A DNA stretch of 64,000 nucleotides from the NCBI GenBank assembly GCA_966250385.1, contig CBINHC010000007.1, forward strand, positions 124,001 through 188,000, written 5' to 3'. The stretch comes from DASWTL01 sp966250385. Lineage in GTDB: Bacteria > Bacteroidota > Bacteroidia > Sphingobacteriales > Sphingobacteriaceae. The notes under the pieces were generated by a model. That model worked only from the letters and a program-made list of their open reading frames with translations, made no database searches and was not told where the DNA came from. Positions 17,361 through 27,900 of this stretch are shown here, piece after piece. Numbering within the stretch: the stretch's first letter is position 1; every line of letters starts with the position of its first letter. The position numbers and the translations under genes are program-made.

Positions 17361-18236
17361 ATGAAAGTTCTCTTCGTTGTAAATCCAAAGTCAGGCAGAA
17401 AAGAAGAGACAGACTTTGAGAATCAGCTTGCAGAACAAGCCGGCATATCCGGATTCGAATACGAATCATACCAGATGCGGGGCGGAGACGATGTCACCAG
17501 CATCCGAAGCCTGATCCGCTCCTATCAGCCGGATGTGGTCGGTGCTGCCGGCGGGGACGGAACGGTCAACCTGCTGGCCTCGCTGCTCCACGGAACCGAT
17601 ACCGCCCTGCTGATCATCCCCAAAGGGTCGGCGAACGGAATGGCCAGGGAGCTTGGCATCCGCAGCATTCAGGCGGCATTACAGTTATTTGAGACCGGCC
17701 TAAGAAGGCGGATCGATCTGTTGCGGCTCAACGGTCACATCTGTATCCATCTGGCTGATGTGGGACCCAACGCCAGGATCGTCAAGAAGTTCGAGCAGGA
17801 CGCCAAAAGAGGAATCGCCACCTATGCCAAGTTCTTTTTCCAGGAGATGTTCCTCCATAAGCACTACCGGTTCGCCATCCGGTGCGACGACGAAATGCTT
17901 CACATCAAAGCTTTTTCCCTGACCTTCGCCAACGCCTCCCGGTATGGCACGGGCGCGGTCATCAACCCGATCGGCCGGATCGACGATGCGGTGTTCGAGC
18001 TGGTGATTATCCGCCCCTTCCCGCGAATCAAGCTGCCATCCATCATCCTGAAGCTCTTTCTCAATAAACTGCAGACCTCCGAATATGTCCGGGTTATCCA
18101 GTGCAAGTCCGCTACGGTAACCTGCAGCCGACGGACGACCCTGCAGGTGGACGGGGAAGTGATCGGAAAAGTAAATTCCATTGAAGTCGAAATGCTGAGC
18201 AGGTCGCTGACGGTTCTGGTGCCCCCCGCTACATGA
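17361..18236 (+). CDS. Diacylglycerol kinase-family lipid kinase
   Basis: DagK/YegS/sphingosine kinase-like enzyme, 291 aa, transferring phosphate from ATP to a lipid hydroxyl at the membrane. NPKSGR (8-13) opens the nucleotide domain, with the GGDGTVN loop at 64-70 and IPKGSANGMAREL following. The C-terminal beta domain includes LQVDGEVIG. It follows the MerR gene by 12 nt, so the two are likely co-transcribed. Its last 8 bp overlap the end of the convergent phosphoesterase gene. The lipid substrate is not readable. Confidence 0.92.
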   Translation: MKVLFVVNPKSGRKEETDFENQLAEQAGISGFEYESYQMRGGDDVTSIRSLIRSYQPDVVGAAGGDGTVNLLASLLHGTDTALLIIPKGSANGMARELGIRSIQAALQLFETGLRRRIDLLRLNGHICIHLADVGPNARIVKKFEQDAKRGIATYAKFFFQEMFLHKHYRFAIRCDDEMLHIKAFSLTFANASRYGTGAVINPIGRIDDAVFELVIIRPFPRIKLPSIILKLFLNKLQTSEYVRVIQCKSATVTCSRRTTLQVDGEVIGKVNSIEVEMLSRSLTVLVPPAT

Positions 18237-19290
18237 TCTGTTTCTGATACATCAGTTTACCCCCGGGATGCTTCCGGTCCGTTACCCAGCTTTCCAGGTG
18301 GACCGCCCCGTCCGCCTCGAACCGCAGTTTGAAAAAACCTTTCGCCATCAGGCCGAACCGGAGATTCTTCCCCTCCTCGATCACATACTTCAATTTGGAA
18401 CCGGCACCGCTGATTATAAAGTGCGATCCGCCCCTGGTAATGTACTGGAGATTATGTTCATGCCCGGCCGCATAGATGACACCCGGGTATTTCCGGAACA
18501 ATTCCTTCAGCCGGTGCCTCAGCCGGCGATAGCGCGGATGGGCGACATCCTCGCGCGCACCGAAGATCTTCCGGTACATCGGAAGCAGGGATCCGATCAC
18601 CGGAACCGGCACATACGCCCGGCGGTGATACAGGGTAAACGGAAAGATATGATGCTTCAGCTTGAAACGGCCGCCGTGAATGGCATAGCTGTACACCGGC
18701 GCGTGGCCCGCGATCAGGATCCGTTTATCCGGGTTATTTTTTAGTATATCTTCCAGCTTGGCAAAAAAGTCGGATTCAGAAACGGCGGAGCACCCGTAGG
18801 CCGCACCGATCGGACGCACTCCGGGCTGCATCCACCACTGCGTGTTGATCAGGACCACCAGGAGATCCTCGCGGACCCGCACCACTTCGGGGCCGGGACA
18901 CCCGCCGCCCGGTAACAGGATCTTTTTCCTGCGGAACAGGTCCTCCAGGTATTTCTCCTGCCTCAGGACGTACTCGAGGCCGTTCCGGCGGCCCTTGTTC
19001 CAGTCATGGTTCCCGGAGATAAAAATGACCCTCCCGCCGTATCCGTCGAGCACCTCGTGATGTTGTTTCAGGATCCCTTCAGCTTGTTTCCGGAGGATAT
19101 TACCTTTGGGGGGCAGCCCTCGGGGATATGCGTTATCCCCCAGGAATATAACGGCCGAGTCGGGACTCCGGACAAAATGAGTCCGCATCATGCAGAGGAC
19201 CGGGTCCGGCCGGGTGTCAGAAATGGCTCCGGTGTCCCCGATCAGGAAGATTTCAAAAAAATTTCTCGCGTTTTGGTCTGTATCCGGCAT
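18229..19290 (-). CDS. Calcineurin-like metallophosphoesterase
   Basis: Binuclear-metal phosphoesterase of 353 aa. The metal-ligand blocks appear in order: GDTG with Asp19, GDNAYP (51-56), GNHDW (93-97), GHAPVYS and GHEHNLQY. No signal peptide is seen, so it is predicted cytosolic. The layout resembles purple-acid-phosphatase-like enzymes of Bacteroidota whose substrates are unknown. It converges with the lipid kinase gene with an 8-bp overlap. Confidence 0.9.
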   Translation of the reverse strand: MPDTDQNARNFFEIFLIGDTGAISDTRPDPVLCMMRTHFVRSPDSAVIFLGDNAYPRGLPPKGNILRKQAEGILKQHHEVLDGYGGRVIFISGNHDWNKGRRNGLEYVLRQEKYLEDLFRRKKILLPGGGCPGPEVVRVREDLLVVLINTQWWMQPGVRPIGAAYGCSAVSESDFFAKLEDILKNNPDKRILIAGHAPVYSYAIHGGRFKLKHHIFPFTLYHRRAYVPVPVIGSLLPMYRKIFGAREDVAHPRYRRLRHRLKELFRKYPGVIYAAGHEHNLQYITRGGSHFIISGAGSKLKYVIEEGKNLRFGLMAKGFFKLRFEADGAVHLESWVTDRKHPGGKLMYQKQIM

Positions 19291-19341
19291 TCACTGGCAG
19301 TTGTTAACTCAAAACAACAAGTCATGAGACTTGTTGGCGGT

Positions 19342-20118
19342 TTACCAGTTAACCGGCTCCTTTTTCAGAAAAGCGGAGATGCCTTTCCGGCAGTCGGCAG
19401 TTCCCCGGGCTTCGGCATTGGCCTTTACGGCAGCCGACAAACCATCTTCCAGCGACAGGTCATACACCTGCTGCAGCAGGCTCTTGGTCCGCGCAGCAGA
19501 CTCTCCGGAGGTCGCATTGCAGATATTTTCCGCGTATGAGCGGACCCTCTCAGCGATCTCCCCGGCAGGTACAACGAAATTGATCAGCCCGTAGGCTGCA
19601 GCGGTTTCTGCAGTAATCAGCTCGCCGCTCAGCAGCAGTTCCTTGGTGCGCGCCTCGCCGAGCTTCCGGACCAGGTAAACGGCTACCAGGGCGGGAATGA
19701 AACCAATCTTCACCTCCGTATAGCCGAACCGCGCTTCAGGCACCGAAAAAACCATATCGCATAAGGCGGCCAGGCCGCATCCGCCGGCGATGGCATGGCC
19801 TTCGACCTGTGCAATAACCACTTTGGACGACTGGTAGATCGCCTGGAACAGATCCTTCAGACGGGCAGAATCGCGGAGATTCTCTTCGTACGTATTCTGC
19901 TGGAGCGTCTGGAGATAGGCCAGGTCGGCGCCCGCGGAAAATACCTTTCCTGCAGCCTTGATGATAATGACCCGGATATCCGGCCGCGATTCCGTTTCAG
20001 CCATAGCCGCCGTGAGGGCACTGATGAGCTCCGGCCCGAGAGCATTCCGTTTTTCGGGGCGATTCAGGGTGATGCTGGCAATTCGGCCGGCCATTTCGAA
20101 GAGAATAGGTTGTTCCAT
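19342..20118 (-). CDS. Enoyl-CoA hydratase/isomerase-family protein
   Basis: Crotonase-fold enzyme, 258 aa from the chosen ATG. Oxyanion-hole segments are FSAGADLAYL and VEGHAIAGGCGLAAL; a catalytic-type Glu is present in ARFGYTEVKIGF. It would hydrate or isomerise enoyl-CoA in fatty acid or amino acid breakdown, cytosolic. An in-frame TTG at 20145 also lies just downstream of a perfect -7 box (TAAGTTTG, 20158-20151) and would add nine residues; the ATG at 20118 gives the usual family start. The hydroxyacyl-CoA dehydrogenase for the next step is encoded at 2103-2993. Confidence 0.9.
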   Translation of the reverse strand: MEQPILFEMAGRIASITLNRPEKRNALGPELISALTAAMAETESRPDIRVIIIKAAGKVFSAGADLAYLQTLQQNTYEENLRDSARLKDLFQAIYQSSKVVIAQVEGHAIAGGCGLAALCDMVFSVPEARFGYTEVKIGFIPALVAVYLVRKLGEARTKELLLSGELITAETAAAYGLINFVVPAGEIAERVRSYAENICNATSGESAARTKSLLQQVYDLSLEDGLSAAVKANAEARGTADCRKGISAFLKKEPVNW

Positions 20119-20150
20119 CTGGTTCAGGTTACTGGTATCTTCCAAATGTA

Positions 20151-20158
20151 CAAACTTA
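20151..20158 (-). promoter_or_regulatory. -7 element of the enoyl-CoA hydratase promoter
   Basis: Minus-strand TAAGTTTG is a perfect TAnnTTTG. The distance is 5 nt to the alternative TTG start and 32 nt to the ATG at 20118. Confidence 0.5.
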
Positions 20159-20181
20159 TGCTTCTCCGGCAGCTTCCCGCA

Positions 20182-20559
20182 CTACCATGCGTAATAGCTG
20201 AAACTCCGCTGGAACCTCGAACCCTTCTTGGTGAACAGGCTGATCAGGATCAGCAATCCTCCCATCAGGAGGTGTGGCCGGTGCACCTCTTGGGAAAATC
20301 CCAGGATCCAGGGCGATGCGGCCAGGACGATCCCGATAAAAGCGTCGAGGGTCAGGTTCAGCGGCATCGGGATGATACTGAGAAACCCCGGTTCATAACG
20401 GGTGGTGAACGAGGTGATCAGCAGGATGGTCCCGGCGCCCAGAAATACCGCCTGGGCTGCTGCCGCGCCCTTGAAACCCATGATCCAGGGCGTGATGATG
20501 AGGACGAAGGCAATGAGGTAATCGAGAAAACCGTGGATTTTCGTCGGTATGAAACGCAT
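20182..20559 (-). CDS. SPW-repeat membrane protein
   Basis: Small integral membrane protein of 125 aa with about four hydrophobic spans. It carries two copies of the motif that names the SPW family, TPWIMGF and SPWILGF, each in a hydrophobic pair. Function of the family is unknown. A strong Shine-Dalgarno-like AAAGGAG sits 4-5 nt before the ATG, which is unusual among the genes of this window. The tail is basic and aromatic (RFQRSFSYYAW). It stands alone between the hydratase and ThuA genes. Confidence 0.85.
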   Translation of the reverse strand: MRFIPTKIHGFLDYLIAFVLIITPWIMGFKGAAAAQAVFLGAGTILLITSFTTRYEPGFLSIIPMPLNLTLDAFIGIVLAASPWILGFSQEVHRPHLLMGGLLILISLFTKKGSRFQRSFSYYAW

Positions 20560-20649
20560 AAAACTCCTTTGTTGCTTTTAACAAGTAACATCGGTTTGCA
20601 GGGAAGTGTTTGCGCAGGCTCCGGCGACCGTGTTCAGGGCCTCACGTTC

Positions 20650-21441
20650 TCAACGAGGATGAGGGGTCCAGTCTCGCCTGAGGACCCATTTCAGTCCGCC
20701 TAGAACATGTTCACGATACAGCGGGTCGGCATACGATTCCCGGGTATGCCCCAGCGCCGTATAGAATGCGCGGCCACCTTCATATTCATGGAACCAGCTG
20801 ACCGGATGATGTTCGCCGTTCTCGCCGCCCGAATAACTCTTTTCGTCAATGGTGATCAGCACCCGGATCGCCGGACTCAGGTTTTTGAAATTATACCACT
20901 CATCGCGCCTTTTCCAGGGTGACGGCAGGTGCCCCGTGGCAGGGTGATCCTTTGTGGCCACCAGCAAAGTTGCCGTCTGGATTGCCGGATGGCTTTTGAA
21001 ATATCCGCCGACAAGGGCACCATACCAGGGCCAGTCGTAAAAGCTGTCCGCTGCAGCATGGATACCCACGAAGCCGCCGCCCGCCCGGATAAATTCCTGA
21101 AAAGCCAGCTTCTGGTCGGCATTGAAGAACGAACCGGTCGTATTCAGAAATACAACCGCTTTATACTTCTTCAGATTTCCGGATTCGAACGCGGCCGGAT
21201 CTTCCGACTCGTCGGTACGAAACCCGTTCGCTGCCCCCAGTTCGCGGAGCGCCTTCTGACCTGCGGAGATACTGGCATGCCGGTATCCGCGCGTCGCTGA
21301 AAACACCAGCACCCGGTCGGCCTGATCATCCCCTGCTGAACCCGGAGTTCGCTCCTGGCCGGAGCAGCCGGAAATCATCAGCGTAAAAACGATCAGGGCA
21401 GCCCAGACGTGTGTCAGCATGGTCTTCCGGCTCAAATTCAT
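20650..21441 (-). CDS. ThuA-like domain lipoprotein
   Basis: Exported lipoprotein of 263 aa, lipobox MISGCSGQ with Cys near residue 26. The mature part is a ThuA-type glutamine-amidotransferase-like fold: VLVFSATRGYRHASI, AVVFLNTTGSFF, GGGFVGIHAAADSFYDWPWY and GRAFYTALGHTRESY. These proteins are linked with sugar (trehalose/sucrose, glycan) use, but the reaction is not firmly known. The periplasmic or outer-membrane location suits glycan processing. No partner gene adjoins it. Confidence 0.88.
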   Translation of the reverse strand: MNLSRKTMLTHVWAALIVFTLMISGCSGQERTPGSAGDDQADRVLVFSATRGYRHASISAGQKALRELGAANGFRTDESEDPAAFESGNLKKYKAVVFLNTTGSFFNADQKLAFQEFIRAGGGFVGIHAAADSFYDWPWYGALVGGYFKSHPAIQTATLLVATKDHPATGHLPSPWKRRDEWYNFKNLSPAIRVLITIDEKSYSGGENGEHHPVSWFHEYEGGRAFYTALGHTRESYADPLYREHVLGGLKWVLRRDWTPHPR

Positions 21442-21502
21442 GGGGTCAGGTCAGCTAAATAGTCTCATTAAGATAAGGATTCGGCCCCGGTTTTCCATCA
21501 TC

Positions 21503-21530
21503 AAAAAGGGCATAACAACCGTCATGCCCT
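21503..21530 (-). terminator. Intrinsic terminator after the first Oar-like receptor gene
   Basis: On the minus strand AGGGCAT (21530-21524) pairs with ATGCCCT (21513-21507) around a 10-nt loop and runs into a TTTTT tract (21507-21503). Confidence 0.8.
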
Positions 21531-21552
21531 ATGAATCTTCCCGGCGGTAGCA

Positions 21553-24500
21553 TCAGTCGAAAATGTACCGGATCCCGAACTGGCCCTGCCATCTGGAACC
21601 CAGGTCGGAAATATTGTATCCTTCCGGATTGCTCCGGTTGAAGTTGAATCCGGTACCGGAAACGCTCACCAGTTCTACCGCATTGTTGTTCACCGAATAA
21701 GCCCGGCCCCAGTCCTTGTTCAGCAGGTTTCCTACATTGAAAATATCGAAGGTAAACTGCAGGGTGTTTTTCGCACCGCGGACATTCACGCCCAGGTCCT
21801 GGGAGATCCGGAGGTCGAACTGGTGTTCCCAGGGTGTCCGGGCCCCGTTTCTCTCCGTATACTGTCCTCGCCGGTCCCGCAGATAGGGGTCATTTTCAAT
21901 GAAGGCGTTCAGACTCTCCCATTGCTGCTCGGGCGTGCGCGGATTGGCTCCGCCCAGGGGCAGCAGGTTGATCTCGCCGGCGTTCCTGGGGACATAGAAC
22001 AGGTCGTTCGAAAACCGTCCGTCCCCGTTCAGATCCCCGGCATACAGGTAAGTAAAAGGAAAGCCCGACCGCCCCGCATAGAAGAGCGACACGCCGGTTG
22101 CGAACGCATTATCGCGCCCGTACGATTTCCGGTAAGCGAGACTTCCGACGATCCGGTGCCGGATATCATAATTTGAATAGCTCAGCGGCGGGTCGTTGGG
22201 ATTGTCGACGATCTGTACGAACTCCCAGTTCGACAGCGCGGTGCTGCTTGTTCCGGAGTTGACATCCTTGGATTTACCATTGGTATAGGCCACGGAAGCA
22301 CTCAGCCCGAAATTGAAGGTCCGCTGCAGCTGCGCCGTCAGACTGTAGGTATAACCCTTGTCGGTGTTGTCCAGGAAGATGACATTGGTAAATGCAGGAT
22401 TCACAACCCCTGTGGCGGTTGAATTATACCGCGGCCGTAAATCGGCTCCGTTTGAAAAGGCCGGATTGATGGTGCCTGCGGCAGGAAGCAGGTTGATATC
22501 CCGGTAGGCGATGTTATTGATCGTTTTGGAGTAAATACCTTCCAGCGTACCCACGAAGCCGAACGGCAGCCTGAAGTCCCCGGCCAGATTGAACCGCGCC
22601 ACCTGCGGGATCCGGAAATCGTCGTCAGCGACATTGATTTCTGCGGTGCTGCCGGCGCCGCCCACATTGCGCTGCAAAGCCACATTCGGTTCAAACCCGT
22701 TCCCGTTGTTGATGGCGGCGCCCCGTACATCGATGGTGTTGAACAATAATCCGTTGTTGACGAACTGGTTCGATAACCATACGAACGGAACGCGGCCGGT
22801 AAAGATTCCGGCCCCGCCGCGGATCTGGACGGACCGGTCACCGATGACATCGTAGTTGAAGCCGATCCTTGGAGCAAACAATACCTGCCCGCTCGGGGTC
22901 CGGTCAGTCCGGACGCCCGGGAAGGACGCGGCTACCTCAGGGTTGGCCAGCGGTTTATCCCCGATGATGGGAATGTCGACACGGACGCCTACGGTGAGGT
23001 TCAGCTTCTCCATCACGTCGAACTGGTCCTGCGCGTAGAACGCCAGCTGCGCCGCATTGAATCGGGCGTCCGGCCGTTCGACACCCGGCAGGGCGGAATA
23101 GGTAATCCGTGCCCTGGACGGCGAATTGTTCAGGTAGTCCTCCAGGCTGTTGAAATCCCACCGTCCGTTCAGGTTATTGATGAACAGGTTGCGAAACTTG
23201 AAGAATTCGTTGTGCGTTCCGATGGTGAAGGTGTGGTTGCCCCGGTAATACTTGAAGTTATCGGTAATCTCAAAGATATCCTGGTCCAGCTCATTGGCGG
23301 TTGAACTCCGTTCGGATCCAAAGAAAACGGAGTTGCCGGACTGGTCGACGTTATTGATCTGCACCTGCGGAAACAATGCCCCGGCGGTCTCGCGGTCATC
23401 CCGGATCCTCGAATAGCCCAGAATGAGGTTATTGGAGAAAAGCGATGAGAAGTTGCTCCGAAGTTCCAGAACAGACACATGCTGCTCATCGTTGAACTGG
23501 TAGGCGTTATTTCCGAATCGGAAAGAACTTCCGGTCCTGCTGATATTGTCGTCAAAGGCATTGATATAGTTGTGCCGCACGGTGAGCTGGTGTTTATTAT
23601 TGATGTTCCAGTCCAGCTTGGCGAACACTTTGTCGTTTTCGGTGCGGGCATCGACCGCGCCGAAGCCGCCCACGTCATAGCCATAGGTCTGCAGCGTATA
23701 GTCCCGGATCTGCTGGGCTGTTGCCAGCGAGGTCGGAGCACCGGGATCTCCCGCATTGAATGAAATCGGAGCCGCCCTGCGGCCCAGTTCGGCGTTAACG
23801 AAGAAAAACAGCTTATTCTTCAGGATCGGGCCGCCCAGCCGGAACCCGTACTGGTCCTCCTTGAAGGAGGGGTACGATACGCCGCTCAGCGGATTCTCCC
23901 CGACGATGTCCTCGGTACGCCCGAAATAGTAGGCGGATCCCTGGAACCGGTTCGTTCCGGACCGCGTTACGGCATTCACCCCTCCCCCGGTAAAGTTACC
24001 CTGGGTAATATCATAAGGTGCCAGAACAACCTGGATCTCCTGGATCGCATCCAGGGAAATCGGCTGGGTACCTGCCTGGCCGCCCGGGGTTCCCGACCCG
24101 GAAAGACCGAATACGTCGTTATTGACCGCACCGTCGATCGTTACATTGTTGAACCGGTTATTGGCTCCCCCGAAAGAGTTGCTGCCCGTCGCCTGGGGCG
24201 TCAGCCGGGTAAAGTCCTGGAGACTCCGGCTGATGGTAGGCAGGTTTTCGATCTGCTGCCGGTTGACGTTGGTCGCCGCCCCGGTCCGCTCCCGGTTCAG
24301 GATGGGATCGACCGTTCCGGAGATCACAACTTCAGATAATTGGGTACCGGATACAGCCAGGGTAACGTTAAGGATGTAGGGTTCACCCAGTTGCAAAGTC
24401 ACATCTGAGAATTTGCGGGGCTCATATCCGATATAGGTCACTTCGATGGAGTACGGGCCGCCCACGCGCATATTGGAAATAGTGAAGCGGCCATCAGGGC

Positions 24501-24675
24501 CGGTAGATGCGGCATAATTGGTGCCGGTTGGCGTATGGGTCGCACGGACGGTCGCTCCGATCAGCGTTTCATTGGCGTCCCGGATCGTTCCTGTTAACGT
24601 ACTTGTTGTTACCTGCGCATTTCCCCCAATCACCGTGCTCAAGATCACCAGCGTCGATATCAAAAACTTTTTCAT
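21553..24675 (-). CDS. Oar-like TonB-dependent receptor (copy A)
   Basis: Outer-membrane TonB-dependent protein of 1040 aa. The N-terminus has a signal peptide ending GGNAQ, a carboxypeptidase-regulatory-like domain (LTGTIRDANETLIGATVRATHTPTG to about residue 115), a plug with RSLQDFTRLTPQATG and AIQEIQVVLAPYDITQGNFTGGG, then a long beta barrel closing with FGIRYIFD. The plug pattern (RSGTNRFQGSAYYF) resembles Oar proteins rather than SusC, and no SusD gene follows. Substrate unknown. It lies directly downstream of a paralogue (24954-28271) with which it shares the first 110 residues closely, so the pair arose by duplication. Confidence 0.93.
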   Translation of the reverse strand: MKKFLISTLVILSTVIGGNAQVTTSTLTGTIRDANETLIGATVRATHTPTGTNYAASTGPDGRFTISNMRVGGPYSIEVTYIGYEPRKFSDVTLQLGEPYILNVTLAVSGTQLSEVVISGTVDPILNRERTGAATNVNRQQIENLPTISRSLQDFTRLTPQATGSNSFGGANNRFNNVTIDGAVNNDVFGLSGSGTPGGQAGTQPISLDAIQEIQVVLAPYDITQGNFTGGGVNAVTRSGTNRFQGSAYYFGRTEDIVGENPLSGVSYPSFKEDQYGFRLGGPILKNKLFFFVNAELGRRAAPISFNAGDPGAPTSLATAQQIRDYTLQTYGYDVGGFGAVDARTENDKVFAKLDWNINNKHQLTVRHNYINAFDDNISRTGSSFRFGNNAYQFNDEQHVSVLELRSNFSSLFSNNLILGYSRIRDDRETAGALFPQVQINNVDQSGNSVFFGSERSSTANELDQDIFEITDNFKYYRGNHTFTIGTHNEFFKFRNLFINNLNGRWDFNSLEDYLNNSPSRARITYSALPGVERPDARFNAAQLAFYAQDQFDVMEKLNLTVGVRVDIPIIGDKPLANPEVAASFPGVRTDRTPSGQVLFAPRIGFNYDVIGDRSVQIRGGAGIFTGRVPFVWLSNQFVNNGLLFNTIDVRGAAINNGNGFEPNVALQRNVGGAGSTAEINVADDDFRIPQVARFNLAGDFRLPFGFVGTLEGIYSKTINNIAYRDINLLPAAGTINPAFSNGADLRPRYNSTATGVVNPAFTNVIFLDNTDKGYTYSLTAQLQRTFNFGLSASVAYTNGKSKDVNSGTSSTALSNWEFVQIVDNPNDPPLSYSNYDIRHRIVGSLAYRKSYGRDNAFATGVSLFYAGRSGFPFTYLYAGDLNGDGRFSNDLFYVPRNAGEINLLPLGGANPRTPEQQWESLNAFIENDPYLRDRRGQYTERNGARTPWEHQFDLRISQDLGVNVRGAKNTLQFTFDIFNVGNLLNKDWGRAYSVNNNAVELVSVSGTGFNFNRSNPEGYNISDLGSRWQGQFGIRYIFD

Positions 24676-24894
24676 GGTTCTCGTACTGTTTATTCATAGT
24701 GAAATATTCTATACTATTAACAATAAGAAAAGAATAAGTTTGAAAAAAGCAAGACTAAAACGCTGACTATTAACAATTTAGAAATAGTAAAACTTTGAGC
24801 GCGTTAATTGAATTTCTAAACATCCGGGAAATCCTATGACCTGAAACGCCGGTCTGATTCATCGCTTAGGACGTTAGCGGAAGAAGGGCCGAAA

Positions 24895-24934
24895 ACCAAA
24901 AAGAGCCGCTCTGCAGTGCAGGGCGGCTCTTTCG
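24895..24934 (-). terminator. Intrinsic terminator after the second Oar-like receptor gene
   Basis: On the minus strand a 10-bp perfect stem (24932-24923 with 24909-24900) encloses a 13-nt loop and is followed by TTTTT. It separates the two receptor genes transcriptionally, so copy A must have its own promoter in 24676-24890; I see no clear TAnnTTTG there. Confidence 0.88.
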
Positions 24935-24953
24935 CATTCAGGTATTACCAATA

Positions 24954-27900
24954 TTAGAAGCTGTAACGCAGACCTAATTGCATGTACCAGGTAGTAGAAG
25001 TGGATGTAATATCTCTGATTGCTTTAGTAGCCAGAACATTTTGTCCGCCTTCTGAGACAGTACGCATGGTAAATGTTGGCACACCGCCGGAAGTAATATC
25101 CGCATTGGCGATGTTCAGCAGACCTTGCGCATTGTTCAGCTGCTGCTGTACACCCCATTTAGAGTTCAGCATGTTACCGAAGTTCATGATATCAGCACTG
25201 AACTGCAGGGAATTGCGTCTTCCGCCGATATTGGTGAACACATCCTGCAGTACCCGTACGTCGAAACGGTTCTGCCATGGCAGTAATACAGCGTTCCGCT
25301 CAGCATACTTACCTCTTCTGGTGCTCAGGTATTTGTCATTGTTGATGAAAGCATCGAATGCTGCTCTCTGCTGATCTGCAGTAAAGCCGTTCGCATCCTT
25401 GAAGTTCAGTTCAGAAGCGTTCTGCGGAATGTACAGCAGATCCGCATTGATACCGTCTCTGTTCAGGTCACCATTGGTAGTGTATGAGTAACGACCCTGA
25501 TGTGAGCCTTCGTAGAATAATGAAACAGTGATAGAAACGTGTTTCGCATACTCCAGGCGGTAAGACACATTACCCACTACACGGTGAGGAACTGCATACT
25601 GTGAATTGTACAGGATCTGTTCGTTCGGGCTGCTGATGGAAGGGCTGCCAGTCCATGCTGAAGAGGCATTTGAACCCGGATTTCCGGAAACCTCTTTCGA
25701 AGCAGTGTAGGTATAGTACAGACCACCATATAAGCCTTTACGTGCAGGAAGCGAAAGACCTGCAGTAGCGTTGAAGGAATAACCTTTAACATCTGTGTTG
25801 GTTAAAACCACACCCGTGTTTCCGCCGGCTGCAGGGTTATAGGCAACACCGGTGCCACCCGGGAAGAAATCCCGGTTATCGCCTGAATAGTTCATTTTTG
25901 CGGGAGCAACAGCGCGGTTGGCACCAAACTGGTATGCGGCGTTGATATCCTTGGTGTATAACAGGTCACCGGTCGCCACCAGGTCAGTACCAGGGATGGT
26001 GTAGTCAGCACCCAGGCTGGTTCTCCATACCTTTGGCATCTTGAACTTGCTGTCAACCAGAGAGAAGCTGGTTGGTACACCTGCATTCGGATTCTTCAGG
26101 AACACGCCGGCAGCACTTTCAGGTGTATTGTTTAACCAGTAGTACGGATCCGGATTGAAACGGATGTCTCCGATCCATGGCGCAACGGCATTATAACCGT
26201 TAGGCTCTACGTTGTTCTGGATCACACCGGAGTTTGTAGGCATGTTGGTCAGCCATACAAACGGAACACGTCCTGAGAACATACCGGTACCACCACGAAC
26301 CTTTAATGAATTGTCACCAAGCGCATCGTAGTTGAAGCCGATCCGCGGAGAAAGCATTAACCGGGTGGTCGGCCATGAACCTGTAGTGTAATTTCTTGGG
26401 TTTCCGTCAGGACCCAGCAGGGTCAGGTTATCGATTGAAGCATTGGCAGTCAGATCGTTCATATAGATCGGAAGATCCGCACGTACACCAATGCTCAGAT
26501 CCAACCGGTCATTGACAGTGTATTTATCCTGAAGATAAAGTCCGGCAGTACCCAGAACGATCGGCGCATAAGGATCCTGACCTTCGTAAGGGTAAGTAAG
26601 ACCGAACATGATCGGAGCAACTTCATTAGGGCCGCCTGTGGTCAGGAAGTCCTCAACAGAACGGTAACGGTAGTAAGATGTACCCAGACGGATGTACTGG
26701 TTACCGAATTTCTGAGATTCGAAGCTCGCACCTGCCGTAAACGTATGTTTGTTGGCAAGGTAAGTCAGGTTATTGATGAAGTTGAGGTTATTGTTCAGAA
26801 CGTCATTTCCGTAGGTGAACAACTCATAACCAAAGGTCATGTAGTTGGTCGGATTTGCAGTACCGTCCCAGATATCAACCATCGGGAAAATTTCACTTGG
26901 AGAAGTTCTGGTGTCCTGGATCCGGCTGTAGGTAGCCAGGAACTGGTTGGACAGTCTTGAAGAGAACCGGCTGTTTAATTCAGCGGTGAAAGAACGTACG
27001 ATGTTTTCAGTATTGTACATCGTTTTGGAGAAGGCGATCGACTGATCACTTACCCGGTTAACGGATGAACGCGGATTCGGGCCTGAGCTGCCGTTCACCA
27101 GTGATCCTGCCTCCCCTTTTACCTGACTGAAACGCAGGGCAAGGCGGTGATTGTTATTGATGTTCCAGTCCAGGCGACCGAACAGTGAACTGCTCTTGTT
27201 ACCATTGTCATTGGCATAATTTTCATATGCGCCCGGATCATAACCCCATACGTTGATCAAATGGTTTCTGACCGCATCAAGGTCTGACCGTCTGGTTCTG
27301 GCGATATTGTTATCCGGATCGGCAATACCGTTGTCAGATGGCTTCCACAGATTCACAGCAGAAGGATTCGTTCCGACATTCTCAATGTTTTCCGCATTGA
27401 CGAAGAAGAATAATTTGTTTTTGATGATCGGACCACCTAAACGCAGACCCACGGTGCGGCTGGAAGTTTCATTCGGATCAGGCAGCGAGTTGCCGTTAAC
27501 CTTGTAACCAACAAAGTCCTGATTCCGGTAAAAGCCGTAAGCAGAACCCGAGAACTGGTTTGTACCACTTCTGGTTACTGCACTGATTCCGGCACCGGTA
27601 AATCCTCCCTGGCGCACATCATATGGTGCGATGTTCACCTGAAGCTCTTCGATCGCATCCAAAGAGATCGGCTGGGAGTTTCCGCCCGGAAGGGGATTTG
27701 AATTCAACCCGAAACCGTTGTTGAAGTTTGCACCGTCGATCTGAACGTTGTTGAAACGACCGTCACGTCCGGCGAAACCGTTTCCGTTAGACTGCGGAGT
27801 CAGACGGGTCAGGTCAGTGATACTTCTGGTAATGGTTGGCATAGTACTGATCTGCTGAGTGCTGATGTTCGTACTTGCGCCGGTTTTGTTGCCGTTCAGC